This document shows, in pieces, positions 47,750 to 55,987 of a stretch of DNA of 64,000 nt; position 1 is the first letter of the stretch; each line of letters opens with the position of its first letter. Position numbers and translations under genes: made by a program. The notes below the pieces were generated by a model. The model was not told where the DNA came from and ran no database searches. It was given only the letters and a program-made list of their open reading frames with translations. The stretch comes from Gammaproteobacteria bacterium. Lineage in GTDB: Bacteria; Pseudomonadota; Gammaproteobacteria; Pseudomonadales; Azotimanducaceae. Where the stretch lies: NCBI GenBank assembly GCA_026706385.1, contig JAPOYV010000133.1:36435-100434 (forward strand). Direction: 5' to 3'.

Positions 47750-48895
47750 GTGACAGACTACATCCCCCAAGCGCAGTTGGCGAGGCTCCGGCGGGTCCTT
47801 GCGCCAAACAAGGTGGTCGTCCTTTATGGACCGCGGCGGGTCGGAAAGACCACGTTGGTGCAGAGATTCGTGCACGAAGACGATCCCCAGGCACTGGTCG
47901 TATCCGGCGAAGACATCAGCGCCCGCGAGTTTCTCGCTAGCCAATCGGTCACGGCACTCCGCGCAATGGTCGGCAAGCACCGCACGCTCATCGTCGACGA
48001 GGCGCAACACGTCCCCCAGATTGGGCTGAATCTGAAGCTGCTTGCGGATCACGTCGAGGGCTTGCGCATCGTCGCGACGGGGTCGTCCTCGTTTGAGGCG
48101 CAGCAGATCGGTGAACCGCTGACAGGCCGCAAGGTCACGCTCCTGCTGTTGCCGTTGGCTCAACTCGAGCTTGAGCCCCGCGAGGCCGCGCACGAGACTC
48201 GGGCGCAACTCGACGCGCGGATGATCTACGGCTCCTACCCCGAGGTCGTCCTAGCATCCGGTACCGAGGACCGGGAGGTCTACCTGAAGGAATTGGCTGG
48301 CGCTTACCTTTTCAAGGACATCCTCGCACTCGAAGGCATCCGCCACCCCGACAAGCTGCTCCGCCTACTGCAACTGCTCGCCTTCCAGATCGGTCGTGAC
48401 AGTTCCGTATCGGAACTCGGCAATCAGCTCAGCATGGGTAAGAACACGGTCCAGCGCTACCTCGACCTCCTAGAGAAGGCCTTCGTGATCTTCAGCCGGA
48501 TGGGTTTCAGCCGCAACCAGCGCAAGGAAGTCGTCAAGAGCCGTCGCTACTACTTCTACGACAACGGCATCCGCAACGCCGTGATCAACAACTTCAATCC
48601 GCTTGCTCTGCGCGATGACGTCGGTGCCTTGTGGGAGAACTACATCCAGGTGGAACGCCTGAAGTACAACCTCTACACGGGCCGCCGAGCCGAGGGCTAT
48701 TTCTGGCGCACTTACGACCAGCAGGAAGTCGATCTCGTCGAAGAGCACGGTGGCGCGCTGCACGGCTTCGAGATCAAGTGGTCGCCGAAGGCCAATGCGC
48801 GTGCCCCGAGGGCCTGGGCAAAAGGCTACCCACACAGTACGTTCGACGTGGTGAGCCCCGCCAACTACCTCGAGTACATCGTCGGCCCGTCATAG
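47750..48895 (+). CDS. AAA ATPase with DUF4143 domain
   Basis: 381 residues. The N-terminal AAA_14 domain has Walker A GPRRVGKTTL and Walker B LIVDEAQHVP with sensor-like ATGSSSF. A winged-helix-like middle (SVSELGNQLSMGKNTVQRYL) precedes the C-terminal DUF4143 domain with a nuclease-like DxxEIKW arrangement (VDLVEEH...GFEIKWSPKA). This family is abundant, patchily spread and of unknown function. It sits between rsmD and coaD under its own promoter region, suggesting acquisition. Confidence 0.88.
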   Translation: MTDYIPQAQLARLRRVLAPNKVVVLYGPRRVGKTTLVQRFVHEDDPQALVVSGEDISAREFLASQSVTALRAMVGKHRTLIVDEAQHVPQIGLNLKLLADHVEGLRIVATGSSSFEAQQIGEPLTGRKVTLLLLPLAQLELEPREAAHETRAQLDARMIYGSYPEVVLASGTEDREVYLKELAGAYLFKDILALEGIRHPDKLLRLLQLLAFQIGRDSSVSELGNQLSMGKNTVQRYLDLLEKAFVIFSRMGFSRNQRKEVVKSRRYYFYDNGIRNAVINNFNPLALRDDVGALWENYIQVERLKYNLYTGRRAEGYFWRTYDQQEVDLVEEHGGALHGFEIKWSPKANARAPRAWAKGYPHSTFDVVSPANYLEYIVGPS

Positions 48896-48993
48896 TTCTG
48901 TTGGCCCGAACTCGCTCCCCAGGCGCGAGACGGGACAAGGCGGACTTGTACGGGCTAACATCCCGAGCACCTCAGGCCCGCCATGGAAGCGCG

Positions 48994-49473
48994 ATGACGA
49001 GCGTCGTCTACCCCGGCAGTTTCAACCCCATCACCTACGGCCACCAGGACATCGTCGAGCGCGCCCTAGGCCTCTTCGACAAGGTGATCGTCGCCGTCGG
49101 CACATCGTCCGACAAGGATCCGTCGACCTATCTGGCGGACCGCATCCAACTGTGCCGGGCAGCGCTCGCGGAATTCGGCGACCGCGTCGAGGTGGATGGC
49201 TTCAACGTCCTGCTCGTCGACTACGTCCGCTCCAAGGACACCCGCTTCATCGTCCGCGGCCTGCGCACGATTTCGGATTTCGACTACGAATACCAGATGA
49301 TCACGATGAACCGTGAGATGGTCCCCGAACTCGAATACGTCCTGCTGCCCACGTCAAGGCAATGGTCGTTCCTGTCCTCCTCACGGGTTCGCGAGATCGC
49401 GGGCCTCGGTGGCAACATCGACGAGTTCGTCCATCCAGCCGTGGCCGAGTACTACCGGGACGGCGGCCGGTAG
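48994..49473 (+). CDS. coaD: Phosphopantetheine adenylyltransferase
   Basis: 159 residues. It makes dephospho-CoA. YPGSFNPITYGHQDI contains the nucleotidyltransferase GxxNPxTxGH motif; VRGLRTISDFDYEYQM and SSSRVREIAGLGG are conserved. ATG 48994 is used; upstream frame is the ATPase shadow. It converges with mutM, six bases away. Confidence 0.95.
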   Translation: MTSVVYPGSFNPITYGHQDIVERALGLFDKVIVAVGTSSDKDPSTYLADRIQLCRAALAEFGDRVEVDGFNVLLVDYVRSKDTRFIVRGLRTISDFDYEYQMITMNREMVPELEYVLLPTSRQWSFLSSSRVREIAGLGGNIDEFVHPAVAEYYRDGGR

Positions 49474-49478
49474 CGCGC

Positions 49479-50288
49479 CTAGCGCTGACAGCGGGGACAG
49501 TAGACCGTCGCTCGCCCGCTGATGCGGACCTCCTTCAATGTCGTGTCGCAGCGTCGGCACGGTTCTCCGCCGCGCCCATAGACGCTCAGTTCGTGCACGA
49601 AGTAGCCCGGTCGACCATCGCTTCCGACGAAGTCCCTGAGCGTCGTCCCGCCGCTTTGGATGGCGCTGTTGAGCGTCACCTTGATGGCGTCGGCAAGTGC
49701 CGCCAGCCGCAGCCGGGACAGCCGGCCCGCGGCGATCCGCGGCCGGATGCCCGCGATGAACAGCGCCTCGTTGGCGTAGATGTTGCCGACGCCCACCACC
49801 ACGCGGGAGTCCATGAGGAACGACTTGACGGCGACTCGGCGTCCCCGGGCGCGCACGGCGAGATAGTCGCCGTCGAAGACCACGGACAACGGCTCGACGC
49901 CAAGATCGCGCAGCAGCCAGTGGTCATCGACGGGAAGGGGTTGCCAATGCAGGCTGCCGAAGCGACGCGGGTCGGTCAGGCGCACGGTATGCGCGTCGTC
50001 GAGTTCGAAATCGACATGATCGTGCTTGGCGGGAGGCGTACCGGTCGGCACCACCGACAGGTGTCCGGACATGCCGAGGTGGACGATCAATCCGCCCGTG
50101 TCGAGATGCACCAGGAGATACTTGGCGCGTCGCTCGACGGCGTTTATGCGCTGATTTCGAATGGAGTCCGGGAGCTTGACCGGCCAGCGCAGCGCCGCGT
50201 TGCGGACAACGACCCGGTGCAAGTGGCGCCCGCGCAGCACGGGTTCGAGACCGCGCCGCGTGGTTTCGACTTCCGGTAGTTCGGGCAG
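49479..50288 (-). CDS. mutM: Formamidopyrimidine-DNA glycosylase, CTG start
   Basis: 269 residues, the E. coli length. It removes 8-oxoguanine and formamidopyrimidines. The mature protein must begin with Pro (PELPEVE), which is the catalytic nucleophile. The codon before it is CTG at 50286-50288, and no ATG, GTG or TTG lies in frame nearby; GAGGG five bases upstream is a ribosome site. VGNIYANEALF and the C-terminal zinc finger (CRRC...CPRC) are intact. It is the last gene of rpmB-rpmG-mutM, 16 bases after rpmG. Confidence 0.94.
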   Translation of the reverse strand: MPELPEVETTRRGLEPVLRGRHLHRVVVRNAALRWPVKLPDSIRNQRINAVERRAKYLLVHLDTGGLIVHLGMSGHLSVVPTGTPPAKHDHVDFELDDAHTVRLTDPRRFGSLHWQPLPVDDHWLLRDLGVEPLSVVFDGDYLAVRARGRRVAVKSFLMDSRVVVGVGNIYANEALFIAGIRPRIAAGRLSRLRLAALADAIKVTLNSAIQSGGTTLRDFVGSDGRPGYFVHELSVYGRGGEPCRRCDTTLKEVRISGRATVYCPRCQR

Positions 50289-50304
50289 GCGTGCCCTCGC
50301 GAAT

Positions 50305-50460
50305 CTACTTGATCTTCTCTTCCCGGTAGACCACGTGCTTGCGCACCACCGGGTCGTACTTGCGCAACTCGAGCTTGCCTTCCATCGTGCGCTTGTTCTT
50401 GGTCGTGGTGTAGTAGTGGCCGGTACCGGCACTGGAGACGAGCTTGATCTTGTCGCGCAT
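50305..50460 (-). CDS. rpmG: 50S ribosomal protein L33
   Basis: 51 residues: it starts [20 protein letters not shown] and continues with [16 protein letters not shown], the usual L33 sequence without the zinc cysteines. It follows rpmB by 19 bases and precedes mutM by 16. Confidence 0.96.
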   Translation of the reverse strand: MRDKIKLVSSAGTGHYYTTTKNKRTMEGKLELRKYDPVVRKHVVYREEKIK

Positions 50461-50479
50461 GGCTACCCCGCTGATCCGC

Positions 50480-50722
50480 TTATCGCGTCGCCGCTTGGCG
50501 ACGCGCGTCGATGTCCTTGAGCACAGCCTCGATGCCCTTCTTGTCGATGATCCGCATGCCCGCGGCCGACACGCGCAGCCTCACGAAGCGGTTCTCGGAC
50601 GGGACCCAGAACCGATGGTAGTGGAGGTTGGGCGCGAAACGGCGCCGCGTCTTGTTGTGCGCATGGGAGACGTTGTTGCCGCTCACCGTGCGCTTGCCCG
50701 TGACTTGGCAGACCTTCGACAT
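50480..50722 (-). CDS. rpmB: 50S ribosomal protein L28
   Basis: 80 residues. [20 protein letters not shown] and the [10 protein letters not shown] segment are typical of proteobacterial L28. It is the first gene of the rpmB-rpmG-mutM operon with a strong promoter immediately upstream. Confidence 0.96.
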   Translation of the reverse strand: MSKVCQVTGKRTVSGNNVSHAHNKTRRRFAPNLHYHRFWVPSENRFVRLRVSAAGMRIIDKKGIEAVLKDIDARRQAATR

Positions 50723-50763
50723 CGGTTCGAGAACCCTTAGGCTGGCACCCTTGAGGGCCGCGC

Positions 50764-50792
50764 TTTATACCAGACGCCGCACCGCTAGCCAA
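50764..50792 (-). promoter_or_regulatory. Promoter of rpmB-rpmG-mutM
   Basis: On the minus strand TTGGCT (50787-50792) and TATAAA (50764-50769) are separated by exactly 17 bases, and TGG before the -10 makes an extended -10. Transcription would start about 35 bases before rpmB. The mobile-element scar begins just beyond it. Confidence 0.6.
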
Positions 50793-50811
50793 GTGCGAAC
50801 GCTGTCGGTAG

Positions 50812-50827
50812 CACATGATCACATGAT
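50812..50827. repeat. Tandem 8-bp repeat at the edge of the mobile scar
   Basis: CACATGAT occurs twice in tandem. GTAGCACAT is also repeated at 50809 and 50840. These short repeats mark the junction between the rpmB promoter and the transposase remnant; whether they derive from an insertion-sequence end or target duplication cannot be told. Confidence 0.4.
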
Positions 50828-50918
50828 CTGTCCGGTCTTGTAGCACATAGATTGTCCGCTTTTGTCGAGTCTGCAAGGAGGCTTGGTGAGGCGGACGGAA
50901 CGGCTGCAGGAGACGAGG

Positions 50919-51355
50919 ATGACGAGGTTCGAGGAGGCGTTCGGCGGTTGGACGGAGAAGCGGCTGACGCAGGAGGAGGCGGCGCGGATGCTGGGGGGGT
51001 GTGCGCGCGGACGTTCCGGCGCTACGTCGACCGGTTCGAGGAGTCGGGCCTCGACGGCCTGGCGGACAAGCGTCTGTCGCAGGTTTCGGCGCGTCGTGCG
51101 CCGACGGACGAGGTGCTGCGACTGGAGGCGCTGTACCGGGAGAGCCACCAGGGGTGGTCGGTGGCGCACTTCCACGACGTCTACCGGGAGCGCCACGCCG
51201 GCGAGCGCTCGTACACGTGGGTGAGGAACCGGCTGCAGGAGGCGGGACTGGCGGCGCAGCGGAAGCGCCGCGGAACGCCGCGCCGGCGCCGCGAGCGGGC
51301 GCCGATCCCGGGGCTTCTGGTGCACCAGGACGGCTCGTCGCACGAGTGGGTGCCA
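50919..51355 (+). pseudogene. ISNCY-type transposase, 5' fragment, frameshifted
   Basis: The fragment reads MTRFEEAFGGWTEKRLTQEEAA, then a helix-turn-helix TFRRYVDRFEESGLDGLADKRL, LYRESHQGWSVAHFHDVYRE, SYTWVRNRLQEAGL and finally GLLVHQDGSSHEWVP, as in ISNCY-group transposases. A frameshift occurs in the run of seven G at 50993-50999: losing two or gaining one G would restore the frame. The catalytic core downstream is missing, because the sequence switches to an integrase at about 51356. It is dead. Confidence 0.8.
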
Positions 51356-52066
51356 GCTACCGGCTGCGCCCAGCGGGTCCGGCAGCGCATTGCGGCAGTG
51401 ATGAAAGCGTCGATCGCGGACGGTCACCGGCTGGACAACCCCGCCGGGGACGCGTTGACGGCGGTGCTGCCGAAAGGCGGCCGGAAGCAACGGCATCAGC
51501 GCGCGCTGCCGCACCGGGAAGTGGGAGCGGCGCTCGAGATGGTGCGCCGGTCGAACGCGCAGACCTCGACGAAGCTCGCGTTCGAGTTCCTCGTGCTGAC
51601 GGCGGCCCGGTCGGGCGAGGTCAGGTTGATGACCTGAGACGAGGTGCACGCCGAGGACGGGCTCTGGACGATTCCCGCGTCGCGCATGAAGGCAGGGCGT
51701 GAGCATCGCGTTCCGCTCAGCGGTCGGGCGGTCGAGGTCCTGGCCGGGGGCGCGGAACTGCGGGAGAACGAGCTTGTGTTCCCGTCGGCAAGGGAGCGGC
51801 GAATGAGCGACAACACGATCTCGAAACTGCTTCGCGATCTCGGCACCGACGCCGTTCCACACGGATTCCGATCGAGCTTCCGTGATTGGTGTGGCGAGAG
51901 CGGGCAATCCCGCGAACTCGCCGAGGTCGCGCTGGCCCACACGATCCGGAACAAGGCAGAGGCCGCCTACGCGAGGACTGACTTGCTTGAGAGGCGTCGG
52001 GAGCTGATGGAAGCGTGCACCGGCTATTTGGCAAGCGCTGGGGGCGAGCCGCGACCCGCGAGGTGA
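51356..52066 (+). pseudogene. Tyrosine-type site-specific integrase, truncated, with in-frame stop
   Basis: About 236 codons of the catalytic half of a P4-type phage integrase: VRQRIAAVMK, FEFLVLTAARSGEVR with the first Arg, HGFRSSFRDW with His and Arg, LAHTIRNKAEAAYARTDL with His and the Tyr nucleophile. The N-terminal arm and core-binding domains are lost at the junction with the transposase fragment. A TGA at 51635-51637 stands where relatives have Trp in the T-W-D-E motif; other genes here use TGA as stop. So it is a pseudogene of a former genomic island. Confidence 0.82.
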
Positions 52067-52113
52067 GGCGAACCTGCGTGGCGGTTTTGGGGGTGTCGAC
52101 CTGTAGTCCCCGT

Positions 52114-53604
52114 CTAATCGCTTCGTGGGAATCCCAAGTTCACGGAGCTTTCGGCGGGATCCGGCCACCGGGAAGTGACGACCTTCGGCCGCGTGAAGAA
52201 GCGGACGCCCTCGGGTCCGTACATGGTCGTGTCGCCGAACAGCGAGTCGTTCCAGCCGCCGAAACTGTGATACCCCACGGGCACCGGAATGGGCACGTTG
52301 ATGCCCACCATGCCTGCCTCCACATCGTCCTGGAATGCCCGGGCCGTGCCGCCGTCCCGGGTGAAGATCGCAGCACCGTTGCCCCAACGATTGTTTCTGA
52401 TGAGTCGGACAGCCTCATCGAAGGAGTCGGTCCGAACGACGCTTAACACCGGACCGAAAATCTCGTCGGTGTACACCGACATGTCCGTCGTGACGTTGTC
52501 GATCAGCGTCGGGGCAAGGAAGTAACCATTGCTGTTGAACGCCTGATCCCGACCGTCGACCGCAACTGAAGCACCCGCAGCTGCGCCCTGAGCGATGTAG
52601 TCAACAACCCGACCTCGATGCTCCGCGGTGACCAGCGGGCCCATCTCCGAATCCGGATCCGTGCCGTCGCCGACGATGAGCCGTGACATGCGCTCCCTTA
52701 TGGCGTCGATCAAGGGGTCGGCGATGTCCCCCACTGTGACGAGCACCGAAACAGCCATGCACCGCTCTCCGGCCGAACCGAACGCGGCCGATACCGCGGC
52801 ATCGGCGGCAATGTCGAGCTCCGCGTCCGGCATAACGACCATGTGGTTCTTGGCACCGGCAAGGGCTTGTACGCGTTTACCGTTTCTGGTGCCTGTCTCG
52901 TAGACGTACTTTGCGATAGGCGTCGAACCAACGAAGGAAACCGCCTGCACGTCCCGATGTTCGAGCAGGCCGTCGACGGCCACCTTGTCTCCCTGCAGGA
53001 CGTTGAGCACGCCGTCGGGAAAGCCTGCCTCTTGAAACAGTTCTGCCAGCAGCAACGGCGCGGAAGGATCGCGCTCTGATGGCTTCAACACGTAGGTGTT
53101 GCCGGCAGCGATGGCGTTGGGAATGGTCCAGAGCGGAACCATTGCCGGAAAATTGAATGGTGTGATGCCGGCAACGACACCGAGCGGTTGCCGAATCGTG
53201 TAGACGTTGATGCCGGCCGACGCGCCCTCGTTGTAAGAACCCTTCAAAAGCTCGGCGATCCCGCATGCGAACTCGATGTTCTCGAGGCCGCGTTCCACCT
53301 CCCCGACTGCATCGCTCAGAACCTTGCCATGCTCCGCCGTCAGCGCTCGCGCAATCGAATCCGTGTTCTCTTCAACGAGGTTCCGAAATCGGAACATGAG
53401 CTTGCTCCGGGCTGCGATGCTGGTTCGGCGCCAAGTGTGGTACGCGGCCCTCGCTGCGGCCACAGCCGCATTGACGTCGTCAAGAGACGCGAGGCCCAGG
53501 TCTGCGGTGTGGTCCCCGGTAGCGGGATTGAACACCGGACTGGTTCGGCCTGAGGTCGCGGCCACGCTGGAGCCATCGATGTAGTGCTTGATGTCGTGTT
53601 TCAT
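52114..53604 (-). CDS. mmsA: CoA-acylating methylmalonate/malonate-semialdehyde dehydrogenase
   Basis: 496 residues of the aldehyde dehydrogenase superfamily. Catalytic C282 is in SAGERCMA, and the usual general-base Glu is replaced by the AGAKNH block, a hallmark of the CoA-dependent enzyme. GITPFNFPAMVPLW is the cofactor region. It oxidises malonate semialdehyde (from beta-alanine) or methylmalonate semialdehyde (from thymine or valine) to acetyl- or propionyl-CoA. It ends the minus-strand pyrimidine-degradation run, 60 bases after beta-ureidopropionase. Confidence 0.93.
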   Translation of the reverse strand: MKHDIKHYIDGSSVAATSGRTSPVFNPATGDHTADLGLASLDDVNAAVAAARAAYHTWRRTSIAARSKLMFRFRNLVEENTDSIARALTAEHGKVLSDAVGEVERGLENIEFACGIAELLKGSYNEGASAGINVYTIRQPLGVVAGITPFNFPAMVPLWTIPNAIAAGNTYVLKPSERDPSAPLLLAELFQEAGFPDGVLNVLQGDKVAVDGLLEHRDVQAVSFVGSTPIAKYVYETGTRNGKRVQALAGAKNHMVVMPDAELDIAADAAVSAAFGSAGERCMAVSVLVTVGDIADPLIDAIRERMSRLIVGDGTDPDSEMGPLVTAEHRGRVVDYIAQGAAAGASVAVDGRDQAFNSNGYFLAPTLIDNVTTDMSVYTDEIFGPVLSVVRTDSFDEAVRLIRNNRWGNGAAIFTRDGGTARAFQDDVEAGMVGINVPIPVPVGYHSFGGWNDSLFGDTTMYGPEGVRFFTRPKVVTSRWPDPAESSVNLGFPRSD

Positions 53605-53664
53605 CGGCTCGGAATCATGGTCGGTGGGCCTGGCGACCCGACATCGGGAGGAGAAACCACGAGT

Positions 53665-54531
53665 TCATGGCGAAACGAGCTCGTTGTAGTTGTCGGGTCT
53701 CCGATCACGGTAAAACTGCCAAGTGGACCGAACTTCTTCGATCAATTCGAGGTCAAGGTCGGCAACGAGGAGCTCATCACGATCTTCCGCAGCCTGGGCT
53801 ATTATCTTGCCGTGCGGGTCCACGAAATAGCTTAGGCCGTAGAACTCGCCGAGGTTCCATGGCAACTCTACTCCCACACGATTGACACATCCCATGAAAT
53901 AGCCATTGGCGACGGCATGGGCCGGTTGTTCGAGTTCCCAGAGATGACCGGATAGACCTTTCACTGTGGCTGAGGGGTTGTAGACTATCTCGGCGCCATT
54001 GAGGCCGAGAGCGCGAGCTCCTTCGGGAAAGTGTCGATCGTAACAAATGTAGACGCCGACCTTGGCGTAGGCGGTGTCAAACACCGGGTAGCCCAAGTTT
54101 CCAGGGCGAAAGAAGAATTTCTCCCAGAAGCCAGATGTGTGTGGAATGTGGGTCTTGCGGTACTTGCCCAGGTATGTGCCGTCGGCATCAAGGATTGCGG
54201 CCGTATTATAAAGGATGCCGGGTGCCTCCTTCTCGTAAAGTGGTACGACTATTACCATTTGAAACTCCCGCGCGAACTCGGCAAGGCGGTCGGTCGTGGG
54301 ACCGGGTACGGGTTCCGCAGTTTCGTACCAGGACGCATCTTGGCTCGGGCAGAAATACGGTGTGCTGAAGATCTCCTGCAGACAGAGAACTTGGACACCG
54401 CGCCTTCCGGCTTCCCGGATGAACGGTACGTGCTTGGCAATCATCGCTTCGACGATTTTCCGCATAGATAGGGGCTCGCTAGATTCGGGTAAAGACAGTT
54501 GAATCAATCCTGTCCTAAGGGTTCGGGACAT
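53665..54531 (-). CDS. Beta-ureidopropionase (N-carbamoyl-beta-alanine amidohydrolase)
   Basis: 288 residues of the nitrilase superfamily with triad E53 (LQEIF), K126 (YRKTHIPH) and C163 (YICYDRHFPEG). SGFWEKFFF and the IVYNPSAT segment match the beta-ureidopropionase branch. It cleaves N-carbamoyl-beta-alanine to beta-alanine, ammonia and CO2, the step after dihydropyrimidinase, which is encoded just upstream. ATG 54531 gives the standard length. Confidence 0.9.
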   Translation of the reverse strand: MSRTLRTGLIQLSLPESSEPLSMRKIVEAMIAKHVPFIREAGRRGVQVLCLQEIFSTPYFCPSQDASWYETAEPVPGPTTDRLAEFAREFQMVIVVPLYEKEAPGILYNTAAILDADGTYLGKYRKTHIPHTSGFWEKFFFRPGNLGYPVFDTAYAKVGVYICYDRHFPEGARALGLNGAEIVYNPSATVKGLSGHLWELEQPAHAVANGYFMGCVNRVGVELPWNLGEFYGLSYFVDPHGKIIAQAAEDRDELLVADLDLELIEEVRSTWQFYRDRRPDNYNELVSP

Positions 54532-54592
54532 GTCGTTCCTCAGTGGCTTGGCGGGAGCGGTTGGCGACGGAGTACCTTGTCACGTCTGGTGA

Positions 54593-55987
54593 TCATTGGG
54601 GATTCCGAAAAAGCGAGCGCTTGATGAATTGGCCCCGGCCAGCGTGGCCGTACCACTCGTTGCCAGCCACGATGACCTTGCCCCGGCTAATCACCGTCTC
54701 ACTGAATCCTTGCGTTTCGATGCCCTCGTACGCGTTGTAGTCCACGCGCATGTGATGGGTGCAGGGATTGTCGACACTGATCGTTTCGCGGCGCTCGGGA
54801 TCGAAGATGACGATGTCGGCATCGGAGCCGACCGCAATGGTGCCTTTCCTGGGAAACAGGCCGAACAGCTTCGCCGCCGCCGTGGACGTAAACTCGACGA
54901 ACCGGTTCACGGATATGCGTCCACCGGCTACGCCGCCGTTGTATACCAGACTCATCCGATTCTCCACCCCTGGCGCGCCGTTCGGAATCTTGCTGAAATC
55001 GTCGATTCCCAGTGTCTTCTGATCCTTGAAGCAAAATGGGCAGTGGTCGGTGGAGATGCTCTGCAGATCACCGAATTTCAGACCCCTCCACAGTTCGTCC
55101 TGGTTCCAGCGTTCCCGTAGTGGCGGCGTCATGACGTACTTCGCGCCCTCGAAACCCTCGCTGTCGTAGTGGTCCATGTCCAGGAAAAGGTATTGGGGAC
55201 AGGTCTCCGCGAACACGAGGGCACCGCGTCTCCGTGCAAGGTTGACCTGTTCGAGCGCATCGGCGCTGCTCAGGTGGACGATGTAGACCGGCACGCCGGC
55301 CACCTCCGCGATGGCAATCGAGCGATGCACCCCCTCGGCCTCCATCCGGGTCGGTCGAGTCAATGCATGGTACTTTGGCGAGGTCTTGCCCTCCTTCAGC
55401 GCCAACTTCACGATCTCGTCGATTACGATACCGTTCTCGGCGTGCATGCAAACAAGCGTTCCGTCGTCGCCCGCCTTGCGCATGGCGCGGAACAGCGTGC
55501 CGTCATCGACATAGAGCACTCCCGGGTAGGCCATGAACATCTTGTACGACGTGACCCCTTCGTCCGCCAAGCGCCTCATCTCCCAAAGCCTTGGCTCTTC
55601 CATATCGGTAACGATCATGTGAAAACCGTAGTCTATGGACGCCTTGCCGCCGGCTTTGCCATGCCAAGTTTCGAGCGCCTCCAGAGTGGAGTGCCCTTTC
55701 GGCTGGATGGCGAAGTCGATGACCGTTGTCGTTCCGCCGAACGCCGCCGCCCGCGTGCCGGACTCGAAGTCGTCAGCGCTGGTTGTGCCGCCGAACGGCA
55801 TGTCCATGTGTGTGTGCGGATCCACGCCACCTGGAATGACCAGTTTGTCCGAGGCGTCTATGAGGTGGTCGGCCTCGACATCCAGACTCTCCCCAATGAG
55901 AGATACCTTGTCATCGTCAACATAGATGTCGGCGTGATAATCATCTGCCGCCGTGACGATGCGGCCGTTACGAATCAGCAGTGACAT
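54593..55987 (-). CDS. hydA: Dihydropyrimidinase (hydantoinase)
   Basis: 464 residues of the amidohydrolase fold. Metal ligands H58 and H60 (DPHTHMDMP), carbamylated K149 (SYKMFMAYPG), HAENG, VHLSSADAL and STDHCPF are all intact. It opens the ring of dihydrouracil, dihydrothymine or hydantoins. ATG 55987 follows GGAGAA; the frame runs upstream into the permease gene, whose end it overlaps by 13 bases. No dihydropyrimidine dehydrogenase (PreT/PreA) is in the window. Confidence 0.94.
   Translation of the reverse strand: MSLLIRNGRIVTAADDYHADIYVDDDKVSLIGESLDVEADHLIDASDKLVIPGGVDPHTHMDMPFGGTTSADDFESGTRAAAFGGTTTVIDFAIQPKGHSTLEALETWHGKAGGKASIDYGFHMIVTDMEEPRLWEMRRLADEGVTSYKMFMAYPGVLYVDDGTLFRAMRKAGDDGTLVCMHAENGIVIDEIVKLALKEGKTSPKYHALTRPTRMEAEGVHRSIAIAEVAGVPVYIVHLSSADALEQVNLARRRGALVFAETCPQYLFLDMDHYDSEGFEGAKYVMTPPLRERWNQDELWRGLKFGDLQSISTDHCPFCFKDQKTLGIDDFSKIPNGAPGVENRMSLVYNGGVAGGRISVNRFVEFTSTAAAKLFGLFPRKGTIAVGSDADIVIFDPERRETISVDNPCTHHMRVDYNAYEGIETQGFSETVISRGKVIVAGNEWYGHAGRGQFIKRSLFRNPQ

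Noticed and set aside
51635..51637. In-frame TGA in the integrase read as selenocysteine or as a reassigned Trp codon
   Set aside because: Relatives have Trp here, no selenocysteine insertion hairpin is evident, TGA is a normal stop for many genes in the window, and the same gene is already truncated; it is simple decay.
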